The notes below the pieces were generated by a model. That model was given only the letters and a program-made list of their open reading frames with translations, had not been told where the DNA came from and did no database searches. DNA of 64,000 nt from Lepas anatifera (lineage: Eukaryota; Arthropoda; Thecostraca; Lepadidae): contig JAOTON010001596.1 in assembly GCA_034440635.1 (NCBI GenBank), forward strand, positions 713,501-777,500, written 5' to 3'. This document shows positions 11,680 through 22,735 of this stretch, piece by piece. A program made the translations under genes and the position numbers. The number at the start of each line of letters is the position of its first letter. Positions within the stretch are counted from its first letter, which is position 1.

Positions 11680-12030
11680 CTGAAGGGTGTCCGCACCACA
11701 AGATCTCGCCAAAAGTGCCATACTTTGCAGACTGGGAGGGGCCCGGGCAAACCACAGAGGGCCCGCGCAGACAAAAGGGGCCCGAACGGACAAAAGGGGG
11801 TCCGCAGAGACCACACAGAAGCCCGGACAGACCAAAAGGGTCCCAGGAAAACCACAGGAGGCCCGGGCAGACCTTAAGGGGCTCGATCAGAACAAAATGG
11901 GCACTAGCAGACAAGGAGTCCGTGCAGACCAAATGGGACCCGGCCAGTCTGCAAAGTATGGCAGCAGGCCAGACGAGTCGCACCACCAGCCTAAAAAAAT
12001 TCGCACCAATCTGCCATATACCAGGGAGAA
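11680..12030. repeat. GGGCCC-array family B, unit 2, flanked by perfect 19-bp inverted repeat
   Basis: GCCATACTTTGCAGACTGG (11717-11735) and its exact reverse complement (11944-11962) bracket about 208 bp of GGGCCC repeats. Outside the inverted repeat lie left (CGCACCA...AGATCTCGCC) and right (GACGAGTCGCACCACCAG) junction sequences that recur around the neighbouring units. The arrangement resembles a foldback element with a tandem-repeat core. Confidence 0.8.
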
Positions 12031-12144
12031 AAACGCACACAATCCTACCCACACGATGCAGTACTACCTCTCTTATTAATTAGTTAAGGACTTTTTATAA
12101 GGCCTCCTCCTGTGTCTCCCTAACTATTCAGTCATTTTTTTCAG

Positions 12145-12440
12145 TGCCAACTTCCTCGCACCAGTCTGATAAAATTCGCACCACTCGCTCCTGTCTCCAA
12201 GGGCACTCGCACCGACGAGATCTCGTCGAAAATACCATACTTCACACTCTGTGGCCCGGGCAGACCACAGGGGCCCAGGATACCACAGGGGCCCGCATGG
12301 CAAGCATGGCAGAGGCTGGTTGCAGTTACACGAACCGCATCCATGGCAGGCCCGTCTGCATCCACAGGGTATTAACTACTGGGAGTAGGGACCCGGCTGC
12401 AGCCACCAGGGGGCGGGGCGAATGGGGTGGCCACCAGGGG
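12145..12440. repeat. GGGCCC-array family B, unit 3, left junction and short array
   Basis: The junction (about 12170-12250) matches that of unit 2 and contains a perfect 16-bp palindrome CGACGAGATCTCGTCG (12213-12228). A decayed CCATACTTCACACTCTG and a short GGGGCCC array follow. The array fades into CCACCAGGGGG units near 12400-12440. No right junction is visible. Confidence 0.6.
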
Positions 12441-13425
12441 GGGCGAATGGGGCAGCCACCCCTTAAACCCAAGAGCCTCTGAGGACAAAATGCCGCCCCC
12501 AAACTCTCCCCTCCCCCGGGATGCGACGATTGGTCGCCCTTTGGGTGAAAAGTGCGCCCTTCGGGTGGCTAAGTGTCACCCTGTCCCCTGAGGCTTTGCC
12601 CTTCCCCCTTCCCTTACCCAAATTCTAGATACGTCACTGGCGGCCATAGGGGGCAAAATATTCTCCAAGTCTTCGTATTTAGCCATCAGGGGAGCCAGAC
12701 AGGGGATCATCACTCATTAGTGATTTAGCCCGACAGGAGCTAATAGCAAACAATCACTTCACTTGCCATTCAACACTGCGCATCGGAGCACGATTTGGAT
12801 TGACACGAAAAGCCCAAACGTAAAATCCAAATCAGAGGCTAACGAAACTTTTCCAGAATAGACACAAGCCGATTGAATCATAAGCATGCCAATTTTACTG
12901 TTCAAGGCAAACTTTGTGCAAATCATTCGCCTCGGCGAATGCGACAAGAGAGCCAGGAGCATGCCTTAGCTTCCTTCGCGCTACGCTGACAAGCCCGGGA
13001 AATTAAGAGGCTACCATTCGCCGGCGGACGCACATTATTTGACCCAGATTTGACGACAAAATATGATACACTTTTTGACAGACAAATTTAAGAGACTTAA
13101 ATTTGTCTGTATTTAAAATTCCACTAGAACAAACAAAAATGGAAAACTTTATGCACATTTCTGACAAAAATGCCTAGAAATATATCAATGAAGAAAAGTA
13201 GTGCCGGCGGAGAGATGCCAAAATAACAAACACGTCAATTTATTAAACCAGTACTTATCGGAAGGGGCCCGGCTGCGTACGGTGGGGGGCGGGGGGTGGT
13301 GAACTACGGGGGGTCGTAAGCAAGGCAAGGAGCCCGGCTAGAGCCAGAGGAGGCCTGGGTAGCCCAGGGGGAGCCTGAAATTATAGCACGGGTTCCCGAA
13401 TACAGCGAAGTGGGAGGAGTGGAAT
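12441..13425. other. Unassigned sequence with a hairpin
   Basis: No gene recognised. A perfect 15-bp stem-loop lies at 13078-13110 (ACAGACAAATTTAAG, loop AGA, CTTAAATTTGTCTGT). GGGGCCC-like motifs reappear from about 13265. Confidence 0.4.
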
Positions 13426-13598
13426 CAGGGGCGGATTCAGGCCGATGGTGGAGGGAGGGGGGCAACGGGGCCCCAAATCGTGAAAAACATAAGGTTTTTG
13501 TTTGAAGAAAATCCGTAAAAATCGGTAAAATCGGCGAATTTGGGGAGGGCATCAAATCTCCCGATTTTACCTTTACCCCCCCCGTGGATCCGCTAGTG
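13426..13598. mobile_element. CAGNGGCGGAT-ended MITE
   Basis: Left end CAGGGGCGGATTCAGG and right end TGGATCCGCTAGTG form imperfect inverted ends. The interior string CAAATCGTGAAAAA is shared with the copy at 15423. No clear target duplication. It sits inside a GGGCCC array region. Confidence 0.5.
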
Positions 13599-13605
13599 CT
13601 GTGGT

Positions 13606-14165
13606 TCCTTGCAGACCACAGGGACACGGACAAACCATAGGAGCCCGGGCAAATTGCAAGGGGCCGGGCAGACCGCAGGGGGCTGGGTAGACCACAGGGG
13701 TTCCGAGCAGACCACAGAAGGCCCGGGCAGACTAAAAGGAGCCCAGACCGCCCACAAGGGGCGCAGGCAGACCACAGGGGCCCGGGCGGACCACACAGGA
13801 CCCAGGCACACTACAAAAAGCCCAGACCACCTACAAAGGCCCCGGGCAGACTAAAAGTGGCCAAGGCAGAATACAAGGAGCCCGATTGCAGTCACAGAGG
13901 AACCAAAAACGTCCCGAGACTGCCAGAAATAGGGCCCCGGATGCAGTCAAAATGGGTCTGAGAATATCGTGAGGGGCCCGTTTGCAGACACAGCGATTAT
14001 GGGTGGCCCTAAAGGGGACCGCACCCAAGCAAGCATGCCAGGCAAGCATACCAGGGGGGCCGGCCGCAGCCACAGAGGGCCCAGATAGACCACGGGGCCC
14101 CGCACTCATGGCAAGGGCCCGTCCGTGGCATTAGAGGACCCGCGCCTCCTGGACCACAGGGAGCA
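13606..14165. repeat. GGGCCC-array family B, second locus
   Basis: Units of about 20 bp of the GGGCCCGGGCAGACCACAG type, changing to a GGCCCNGNTNGCAGTCACAG type after about 13870. The closing segment (13905-14130) aligns to 19200-19420 at the end of array C, which shows that the B and C arrays share a tail module. Confidence 0.75.
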
Positions 14166-14825
14166 CTGAAAAAAGTTTTCACTCTCAACATACACTTCAA
14201 CTCGATCCATATCACACTGCTACTCCCGGCTTATCAATAATAAACAATACCTCGGTGGAATAATTGCAGTGTAAGCGGAGCTGAAGGGCATTCAATGGGA
14301 GTACTTGTCCACACTGATACTCTCTGGATACTCACACAGATCAAAATGCATAGTTACTACCATTTTACGCCAGAAAGACTCTTGGATAATCCAGTCCATA
14401 CGCTATTGTTGCTGCACATATTACTCCGATATGACACCACCGCTACCACGTTCTTACACCAACGGTACCCTGTTGAATTGCGCGTTCGGCCGCCATCTTT
14501 GTGCAGTTTATTTACGCAGGGTGCAGAGTAATCATCGGTTGCGTGAACTTTGTCATTGTTTATTGTAATTACTGAGTGTTATTATTTAGATTCTATTCAA
14601 GATATTTTCAAACAATCGTGTTCTCTTTTGGATGCTGAAACAAGCCAAATACCTCTCCTGAATGGGCAAGACAGTGTGAATTAAGAAGAAGGCGTGGCGA
14701 CGTTGGTATGTCCTCTGTATCAATGATCTGTTTAGGCATTCTCATATCAATATTTGCATGATAGTAGAAGATACAACGAAGCAGAAATCTTAGGACAATA
14801 GATCAGTGTATGTACATCATCAGTG
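14166..14825. other. Unassigned sequence
   Basis: Two overlapping open frames of under 90 codons (14295-14568) lack recognisable motifs. Nothing else was seen. Confidence 0.35.
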
Positions 14826-15180
14826 CAGGGGCGGACGAGGCCCGAATTTTAGGGGCCAAACCCATGTCTGCCTCGGTATTATCCTGCCTCTCCTCCGGGG
14901 GGGGTGGGGGTGGGAGCGAAGATTCTTTTGCTCTACAGACCTACTGTTAACACCTTTTTCAGCGCTCGACAGACCTAGTATAAGCTACCTCTCCAAATAC
15001 ATGGTCGCTCTCCTGGGGGGGGGGGAAGGAGCGAGCGAATAATTTTTTGCTCTGCAGACCTAGTGTAAACACCTTTTTTCAAAAATTTCTCCGGCGTTTG
15101 AGGGGGTCAAAAGATAGTTTGGCTCCCCTCCAGCACTTTGGGGGGGCATGGCCGGAGTGCCCCCCCTGCGTCCGCCAATG
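14826..15180. mobile_element. hAT-type non-autonomous element with 8-bp TSD
   Basis: Inverted ends CAGGGGCGGACG and CGTCCGCCAATG. Flanking octamers CATCAGTG (14818-14825) and GATCAGTG (15181-15188) match at 7 of 8 positions. Eight-base duplications and CA-starting short TIRs are characteristic of hAT elements. The interior holds G-rich runs (about 15014-15024) and no transposase. Confidence 0.7.
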
Positions 15181-15422
15181 GATCAGTGCGCTTGTAAGGT
15201 TTTGTTTCGTATTATGCCCACTCATACAGAACGGTGATATCAGTCATCATTTCGTTTTTGGTAGTCGTTGGACGAGCTCCTTCGCAGCGGTAGGCTCCGG
15301 CAATGCTTGGTTGGTGTGGAATAAAGAAATTTCGTTGTATTTCTCTTTATTGGATTTCAGGAGGAAGTGCCGCATTTTAAGCAGTAATAAGGAGGACATC
15401 ATAGGGCTAAGTCATGCGTATC

Positions 15423-15540
15423 CAGGGGTGGAGCTAGGCCGACGTTTGGGGGAGGGGGTAAGGAGCCGAAAATCGTGAAAAATGTTTTTGGAAAATCAGG
15501 GGTTTGAGGGAAGGGGGAATTTCCCCTAGATCCGCCAGCG
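15423..15540. mobile_element. CAGNGGCGGAT-ended MITE
   Basis: Starts CAGGGGTGGAGCTAGG, ends TAGATCCGCCAGCG, and contains the AATCGTGAAAAA string shared with the 13426 copy. The target duplication is unclear. Confidence 0.5.
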
Positions 15541-15544
15541 TTAG

Positions 15545-15913
15545 TATATTAGGTGTAACGATGGGGTATTGATGGTGTCATTCGGGGATAACTGACAGGT
15601 GGAACTGGCATAACTTTGGGATTTTTTAAGTTAAGGTGAGCGTAAACAGGGGGTAAAATAGGTGTAAAGAAGGAGTTTACTCCTGCAGGGAGTAAAAAAA
15701 TTACAGTGAGACGGTATCATAAGGGTTAGTCCAGTGTATTTTTGGTGTCCATAAGGGGTAATTAGTGTGTCATTTAAGCATAACTGAGAGGTAACTCAGG
15801 TGAAACTAAGGAATAACGTTAGAGTAATCGGTGGGTAGGGTAAGTGTTGTGGTGGGGGGACAAATAGACCTACGACCACTTTACTCCTTTAGGGAGTAAA
15901 AAATTTTCTCAGT
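15545..15913. repeat. GGTAA/GGGGTA-rich segment with paired hairpins
   Basis: Repeated GGGGTA and GGTAAC motifs. The hairpin TTTACTCC...GGAGTAAA occurs twice 204 bp apart (15676-15696 and 15880-15900), each followed by a short A-rich stretch and CAGTGAG. The second copy abuts the first unit of array C. Confidence 0.55.
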
Positions 15914-18900
15914 GAGCCCGGTTGCAGTCACAGGTCCCGGTTGCAGTCACAGGGGGCCCGGGTGGATCACAGGCGCCCGGTTGCGGTGACAGGGGCTCGG
16001 GCGGATCACAGAGGGCCCGGTTGCAGTCACAGGGGGCCCGGGTGGATAACAGGGGGCCGGGTGGATCATAGGGGGCCCGGTTGTAATTACAGGGGCCCCG
16101 GGTGGATCACATGGGGCCCGGTTGCAGTCACAGGGGGCCCGAGTGGATTACAGGGGGCCCGGTTTCAGTCACAAGGGGCCCGGGTGGATCATAGATGGCA
16201 CGCTTGCAGTCACAGGGGGCCCGGTTTGCAGTCACAGGGGCCCGGGTGGATAACAGGGGCCGGGTGGATTCCAGGGGCCCGATTGCAGTCACAGGTGGCC
16301 CGGTTGGACCACAGGGAATCCGTTTGCAGTCACAGGGGGCCCGGGTGGATCTCGGGGGGCCCGGTTGCAATCAAAGAGAGCCCGTGTGGATCACAAGGAG
16401 CCTAGGATGGATCACATGGGGCCCCGGGTGGATCACAGGGGGCCCCAGGTGGATTACAGGGGGCCCGATTGCAGTCACAGGGGGCCCGGGTGGATCAAAG
16501 GGGACCCGGTTGCAGTCACAGGGGGCTCGGTTGCAGTCACATAGTGCATGGCTGCAGTCACAGGGGCCCCGAGTGGATCACAGATGGCCCGGTTGCAGTC
16601 CCAGGGGGCCCGGGTGTATCACAGAGGGCCCGATTGCAGTCACAGGGGGCCTGGTGGATTACAGGGGGCCCGGTTGCAGTCACAGGGGGCCGGATGGCTC
16701 ACAGAGGGCCCGGTTGCAGTCACAGGGGACCCGAGTGGATCACAGATGGCCCGGATGGATCTTAACTGACCTGGTTGTAATCACAGGGGGGTCTGGTTGC
16801 AGTCACAGGGGGCCCGGGTGGATCACAGGGGGCCCGGTCGCAGTCACAGGGGGCCTGAGTGAATCATAGGGGGCCCGGTTGCAGTCACAGGGGCCCCAGG
16901 TGGATCACAGATGGCCCAGTTGCAGTCACAGGGGGCCCGGTTGCGGGTGGATGACAGGGGGCCCGGTTTCAGTTACAGGTGGCCCGGTTGAACCACAGGG
17001 AATCTGTTTGCAGTCACAGGGGCCCGGGTGGATCTCGGGGGCCCGGTTGCAGTCAAAAAGGGCCCGTGTGGATCACAAGGAGCCTAGGATGGATCACATG
17101 GGGCCCCGGGTGGATCACAGGGGGCCCCAGGTGGATTACAGGGGGCCCGATTGCAGTCACAGGGGGCCGGGTGGATCAAAGGGGACCCGGTTGCAGTCAC
17201 AGGGGGCTCGGTTGCAGTCACATAGTGCATGGCTGCAGTCATAGGGGCCCCGAGTGGATCACAGATGGCCCGGTTGCAGTCCCAGGGGGCCCGGGTGTAT
17301 CACAGAGGGCCCGATTGCAGTCACAGGGGGCCTGGTGGATTACAGGGGGCCCGGTTGCAGTCACAGGGGGCCGGATGGCTCACAGAGGGCCCGGTTGCAG
17401 TCACAGGGGGCCCGAGTGGATCACAGATGGCCCGGATGGATCTTAACTGGCCTGGTTGTAATCACAGGGGGTCTGGTTGCAGTCACAGGGGGCCCGGGTG
17501 GATCACAGGGGGCCCGGTCGCAGTCACAGGGGGCCTGAGTGAATCATAGGGGCCCGGTTGCAGTCACAGGGGCCCCAGGTGGATCACAGATGGCCCAGTT
17601 GCAGTCACAGGGGGCCCGGTTGCGGGTGGATGACAGGGGGCCCGGTTTCAGTTACAGGTGGCCCGGTTGAACCACAGGGAATCTGTTTGCAGTCACAGGG
17701 GCCCGGGTGGATCTCAGGGGGCCCGGTTGCAGTCAAAAAGGGCCCGTGTGGATCACAAGGAGCCTAGGATGGATCACATGGGGCCCCGGGTGGATCACAG
17801 GGGGCCCCAGGTGGATTACAGGGGGCCCGATTGCAGTCACAGGGGGCCGGGTGGATCAAAGGGGACCCGGTTGCAGTCACAGGGGGCCCGGTTGCAGTCA
17901 CATAGTGCATGGCTGCAGTCACAGGGGCCCCGGGTGGATCACAGATGGCCCAGTTGCAGTCACAGGGGGCCCGGTTGCAGTCACAGGGGCCCCGGGTGGA
18001 TCATAGGGGGCCCGGTTGTAATTACAGGGGGCCCAGTTGGATCACATGGGGCCCGGTTGCAGTCACAGGGGGCCCGGGTGAATCATAGGGTGCCCGATTG
18101 TAATTAAAGGGGGCCCGGATGGATCTTAACTGGCCTGGTTGTAATCACAGGGGGTCTGGTTGCAGTCACAGGGGGCCCGGGTGGATCACAGGGGGCCCGG
18201 TCGCAGTCACAGGGGGCCTGAGTGAATCATAGGGGGCCCGGTTGCAGTCACAGGGGCCCCAGGTGGATCACAGATGGCCCAGTTGCAGTCACAGGGGGCC
18301 CGGTTGCGGGTGGATGACAGGGGGCCCGGTTTCAGTTACAGGTGGCCCGGTTGAACCACAGGGAATCTGTTTGCAGTCACAGGGGCCCGGGTGGATCTCG
18401 GGGGCCCGGTTGCAGTCAAAAAGGGCCCGTGTGGATCACAAGGAGCCTAGGATGGATCACATGGGGCCCCGGGTGGATCACAGGGGGCCCCAGGTGGATT
18501 ACAGGGGGCCCGATTGCAGTCACAGGGGGCCGGGTGGATCAAAGGGGACCCGGTTGCAGTCACAGGGGGCCCGGTTGCAGTCACATAGTGCATGGCTGCA
18601 GTCACAGGGGCCCCGGGTGGATCACAGATGGCCCAGTTGCAGTCACAGGGGGCCCGGTTGCAGTCACAGGGGCCCCGGGTGGATCATAGGGGGCCCGGTT
18701 GTAATTACAGGGGGCCCAGTTGGATCACATGGGGCCCGGTTGCAGTCACAGGGGGCCCGGGTGAATCATAGGGTGCCCGATTGTAATTAAAGGGGGCCCG
18801 GGTTGGTCACAGATGGCCCGATCCTAGTCACAGGGGGTCCAGGTGGATGATAGGGGGTCCGGTTGTAATCACAGGGGGCCCGGGTGTATCACAGGGGGCC

Positions 18901-19250
18901 CGGTTGCAGTCACAGGTGGGCCGGGTGGATCACAGATGGCCCGGTTGCAGTCACAGGGAGCCCGGGTGGATGACAGGGGGCCCGGTTGCAGTCACAGGGG
19001 CCCGGGTGGATCACAGGGGCCCGGTTGCACTCACAGGGGTGCGGGTGGATCAAAGAGGGGCCCGGTTGCAGTCACAGGGGGCCGGATAGATCACAGGGGG
19101 CCCGGCTGCAGTCACAGGGGGCCCGGGTGGATTACAGGGGGCCCGGTTGCAGTCCACAGGGGGGCCCGGGTGGATCACAGAGGGCCCGGTTGGATGACAG
19201 GAGACCCGAGACTGCCGGAATTAGGGACCCGGCTGCAGTCAAAGTGGGCC
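15914..19250 (+). repeat. GGGCCC-array family C, satellite with higher-order structure
   Basis: Alternating units of about 20-21 bp, GGGGGCCCGGTTGCAGTCAC and GGGGGCCCGGGTGGATCACA. Between about 16380 and 18800 a higher-order unit repeats: the marker CCCGTGTGGATCACAAGGAG starts at 16381, 17063, 17743 and 18426, spacings of 682, 680 and 683 bp. Copies differ by few bases, so the expansion is recent and probably arose by unequal exchange. Frames up to 224 codons rich in Gly and Pro cross the array in all registers because the unit lacks stop codons; I do not regard them as genes. Confidence 0.9.
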
Positions 19251-19425
19251 TGAAAAATATCGTTAGGGGCCGGTTGCTGACACCGAGGTTAAGGGCGGCC
19301 CACAGGGCACCCGCAAGCATGGGAGGGAGCCTGGCCTCAGCTAAGGCTAGCCCAAGTAGACCACTGGGGCCCGGAATCGTGGCAGGGGCCCGGCTCTGTC
19401 CGCAGGGGCCCGCAACTTGGGATTG
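19200..19425 (+). repeat. Tail module shared by arrays B and C
   Basis: GACCCGAGACTGCCGGAA, GATGCAGTCAAA-type, and CCCGCAAGCATG segments in the same order as at 13905-14130. It ends the C array and grades into GGGGGGCTC units to about 19480. Confidence 0.65.
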
Positions 19426-19737
19426 AGGGGGGCTCGTCGGGTCATTGGGGGGCTTCTCCGAGCATTGGGGGGCTCGAGCCCCCCAAATATATGGAAACTT
19501 GCGCCCCTGGAGAAAGTCACGTGCCGGACAGGCGCACGTGCACATCGGGGATATAAATCCTGAGTCAGATGTGACAGCGTGCGCATCCTTCATCTTTTCG
19601 CGTGTTTGTGGTTCCTGGGTGAACAGATTAGTATGCTCAGTTGGAACCGGTCAATTGGCAGGCGTGGCCGTTCTAGGTATACACATTTCCCGGCCGTCCT
19701 AGGGTTGAACATGAAATTCAATCATGTGGAACCTTAG

Positions 19738-20098
19738 TGCCCTTGTAGCTCAGTTGGTAGCGCGTCGGGCTCCGGCCCGCTGCTCAGGAACTTGCAGTGG
19801 CAGTGCACGTGCGGGCTTGGGATTGGTTCCCCTGAGATGTTCCGGCGCTCAATATTTAGCCGACGTAGGTCGGCTGGCAACCGACTGGTGAAGGGTGAAC
19901 CGAGCGGGTTGGCCATCTCTGTGTTTTGTGGGACGACCAACTTTGGCTTATAAATCAACCCTTCGTTGTGGGAGTTGCGCGTTTGGGTGGTGGGATCAGG
20001 ATCTCCGTGACAAATACCTTGATGACTTTTTTGAGACCCCCTACTCCAAAAACCGAACTGGGAACAATTTGGACAAAATAAAAATTAAAAAAAAACTC
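19738..20098 (+). repeat. Candidate tRNA-derived SINE
   Basis: TAGCTCAGTTGGTAG (19747-19761) is a close pol III A box in a tRNA-like head. The B-box position reads GATTGGTTCCCC, a weak match. A region of about 250 bp unrelated to tRNA follows, ending in an A-rich tail (about 20076-20096). The layout of head, body and A-rich tail is typical of SINEs. No second copy was seen in this window and no target duplication was found. Confidence 0.4.
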
Positions 20099-21020
20099 AG
20101 CCTAAGCGTCTGCTAATCATGCATAATTATTTCATTGACAATACTATTTATAGATTCTGATCTGATTTCCCCTAGCAAGTCTGAATCAACATCTTTATTT
20201 GTGCCTCGGACATGGTTTGTGCATTCAGGCTCAAAAGGCCAGTCAAGCCCGCGTCAGCGGCAACCCAGCAGGCCAGTGGTATGACCTTACGATGATCTCA
20301 CCAATCTCTGCACAAGCGGCACGTCAAGTCGACAAAGGTCTTGGTAGTCGGTGTCACAACTGCTGCCAGCCACTCTCCTTCGTATGCCAACACGCGCCTG
20401 GGCGTTTGAACGTGTTTTGACCCCTTGCAGGATTGTATGCTTACTTTTCTGCACCAAGGTCCAGGTAAAAAATCAAAATTTATGTCGACTCTTGCATAAT
20501 GGAACAAGCCACACATATTATTTGTTTATTAATAGTGGCTGATGGTCTTAATAATGGCAGTTTGAAGCATCCGGGCCAGCCGGATTAATTAGCTGAGATG
20601 CCATAGCCCACAAACCTAGTGCAAAGAACTTCTCTTTTCAAAATCTCAAACATGTAGCCTGATAGCAAAATAGAAACAACATTCAGTTTGATTATTATTG
20701 TCACCAGCTTCGTTGGGCGTGCCCAACGAGGTACCAGATCTCATTAACGACATTGATTATTTTCCGAATGTCATATAATGTCCAGCCCAGTGTGAGGTGG
20801 TTATGCACCGCGGTCCGCATTTTCAGCACTTTTGCGCTATGAGCAGCTTAAAACATTTTAACCTCTTTTTTGGTGAACTTTCGCTGAAATTATGTTGCAC
20901 GAAATCTGCTTGTACCAATTTCACTTGTTTTAGCTGTCGTAAGCGAGTGCATCTCGTGGTAGCATGAAAACAATCCCATTCCTTATCAGCACTGCGTGTT
21001 CTAACAAGACTAATACCTTC
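20099..21020. other. Unassigned sequence
   Basis: Open frames up to 73 codons (such as 20199-20420 on plus) without family motifs. No repeats recognised. Confidence 0.3.
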
Positions 21021-21022
21021 TT

Positions 21023-21213
21023 CACAGAAAACACCCGACAAGCGTCAGCAATGAGCGTGCCGGGCTGCATCGCAGGCTTTACCACACCACTGGCAGCTAC
21101 GGCCGTCACCTCGGCGGTCTCCTTCGCGGCCAACGCCTACATCAACACCGTCTGTGACTTCAATGCAAGTTCATTCAATGGAACGCGGAATCTGCCGCCG
21201 GACCTGGTGAGGC
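21023..21213 (+). other. Putative exon, paralogous to 51.5 kb
   Basis: After a pyrimidine-rich tract ending CTTCTTCACAG (acceptor-like) a frame opens with an ATG at 21050 and encodes a small, Ala-rich, weakly hydrophobic peptide containing GFTTPLAATAVTSAVSFAAN. It ends near CTG|GTGAGG, donor-like, at about 21210. The segment aligns to 51520-51640, where differences fall mostly at third codon positions or are conservative (A/S, V/A, T/S). That suggests past protein-level constraint. The family is unknown; an open frame on the opposite strand also aligns, so the strand is not certain. Confidence 0.4.
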
Positions 21214-21560
21214 ATGGCATGATCCACCGTTAGAGGTTTAGAATTTGGAAAAATGCCAACTGATCTGAAACTTTGCCTCTTAGCCCTATAATGGTAAAGG
21301 ATTTCTGGGATGTCAGTCCAGTAAGGTTTTGTAGTTATGCCACAGGCAATTTCCGAAATATGGTATTGTATTTCGAGTGTTTAACTCAGAATCTGTCTGG
21401 GAAAGCTGGGCACACATCTTTGTCGAGTGAAAATGGAATGAATCATTATTTAATGTCCCGAATTTTGTAGATCATTACTAGTGTCGTTGTGTTGGGGTTT
21501 CATGGCGCCGGGAATGATCCCGAGTGCGCGGCAGATCTTCCACCAGTAATGGAATTATAA
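21214..21560. other. Possible intron or spacer
   Basis: No frame or repeat recognised. It separates two GC-rich open segments. Confidence 0.3.
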
Positions 21561-22079
21561 TCTGCCGGAGGTAAGCCGACTGGCGACCGAGGTTCCGACT
21601 CAGGCCTACCTGGCCGACCACGGCTGGATCCGGCCCGGTGCCGAGGACGGGGTGCTCGCGCTCGTTGCGCAGCACATGGACGCCTAGTCAGCGGTACCAA
21701 CACCAAGACCGGCGCGTCCGGAGACATCTCCGACGTCTCGGGCGTCGGGGCGGATGGCGAGAGGCCGGACTTTACCGAGGACCGGGAGACTGAAGACATT
21801 GAGGGGGCTGACGTCACTAGTGTCAGCGAGGAGGTGGCTGACGTCATTGGTGCAGACGTCGGGACAACTTGTCCGTGGTGCCTGTCTGGGCCTCACGGGC
21901 CCAGACATAAAATGGAGACTCAAGTGTTGCTCACTTCAGCTGTCCAGCCGTCTGTGGCCCGCGGCGTATGCGCCTGGAGTGTGTCTTGGTTCGCCTCTCC
22001 CCTTCATGAGCTGGCTGCGACTTTGCTGCAGTGTTGTCACCCATGCGTCGCGTCGTTCATGGTGTCGGATCTGCACTGA
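21561..22079 (+). other. GC-rich open segment, possible exon of unknown gene
   Basis: One frame is open from 21561 to the TGA at 22077-22079 (172 codons). It encodes an acidic Asp/Ser/Val stretch (with TEDRETEDIEGADVTSVSEE) followed by a Cys/Trp-containing tail (CPWCLSGPHGPRHK). A second frame, 21550-21687, is also protein-like (PTQAYLADHGWIRPGAEDG) and ends in a stop. The two may be separate exons or one gene with a frameshift. No known domain was recognised. A GC-rich repeat and an AATAAA site lie downstream. Confidence 0.35.
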
Positions 22080-22229
22080 AACAATCTGTGTATTGATGTT
22101 GAGCTGTCCCTGATGATATGTGCCGAGATGGATTGTCCTCTCCACCCAGCCCTCGGACGCCAGAATGCTCCCCCCGTTATCCGGTCTCGTGCGCCATAGA
22201 ACGAAGTTAAATGACGTGCCATCCGCCCC

Positions 22230-22420
22230 CGGCGTCGAGCTCCATCCGCCGCCGCGCTCCCTCCACCGCTGCGCCGCGCTCCCTCCGCCGCTTCGCCGCG
22301 CTCCCTCCGCCGCTGCGTCGCGCTCCCTTCGCCGCGCTCCCTCCGCCGCTGCGTCGCGCTCCCCTTTGCCGCTACGTCTCTTCGCCGCTGCGTCGCGTTC
22401 CCTCTACCGATGGGTTGCGC
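22230..22420 (+). repeat. CGCGCTCCCTCCGCCGCTG tandem repeat
   Basis: About seven degenerate copies of an 18-24 bp C/G-rich unit. Several frames read through it with Arg/Ala/Ser/Pro-rich translations. It may belong to the 3' part of the preceding putative gene. Confidence 0.7.
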
Positions 22421-22727
22421 GCGCTCCGCTTCGCCCCTGGCCCCGTCGCCGTCTCGATTCTGGTGTCCCTGTCCACATCATCCTCCCTTAGGAATGTCGC
22501 CACCTTGCAGCTCTGCCCAGGTTTTTTTCTGGCTCCAACAGCCCGTGGAAAATGGTGACTGGTTTCGGAGATGACGGCTAGCGGGCTGCCCTGGGGCAAT
22601 CCGTGGGTTCGCCGGAGCGCGGGCCTCTTGTTTCCTCTCATGTTTTTTGCATTTAAAGATTTGTAGTGGGGGAAACGTTGTTTGTTTGGATTCTTCGCAT
22701 TTCGATGTGTACGTGTGTGTGTGTAAT

Positions 22728-22735
22728 AATAAACG
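22728..22735 (+). promoter_or_regulatory. Possible polyadenylation signal
   Basis: AATAATAAA follows a GT-rich stretch. It lies about 650 bp downstream of the last stop of the 21.5-22.1 kb open segment and could close that transcript. Confidence 0.25.

Noticed and set aside
16195..18790. Collagen-like or Gly/Pro-rich proteins up to 224 aa
   Set aside because: The frames arise because the GGGCCC repeat lacks stops. Several registers are open over the same DNA and no start or splice context supports any.
15914..19250. CRISPR array
   Set aside because: Units are contiguous 20-bp repeats with a higher-order period; there are no unique spacers, no cas genes, and the DNA is animal.
19738..19830. 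Functional tRNA gene
   Set aside because: Good A box but poor B box, and the arms cannot be folded into a full cloverleaf.
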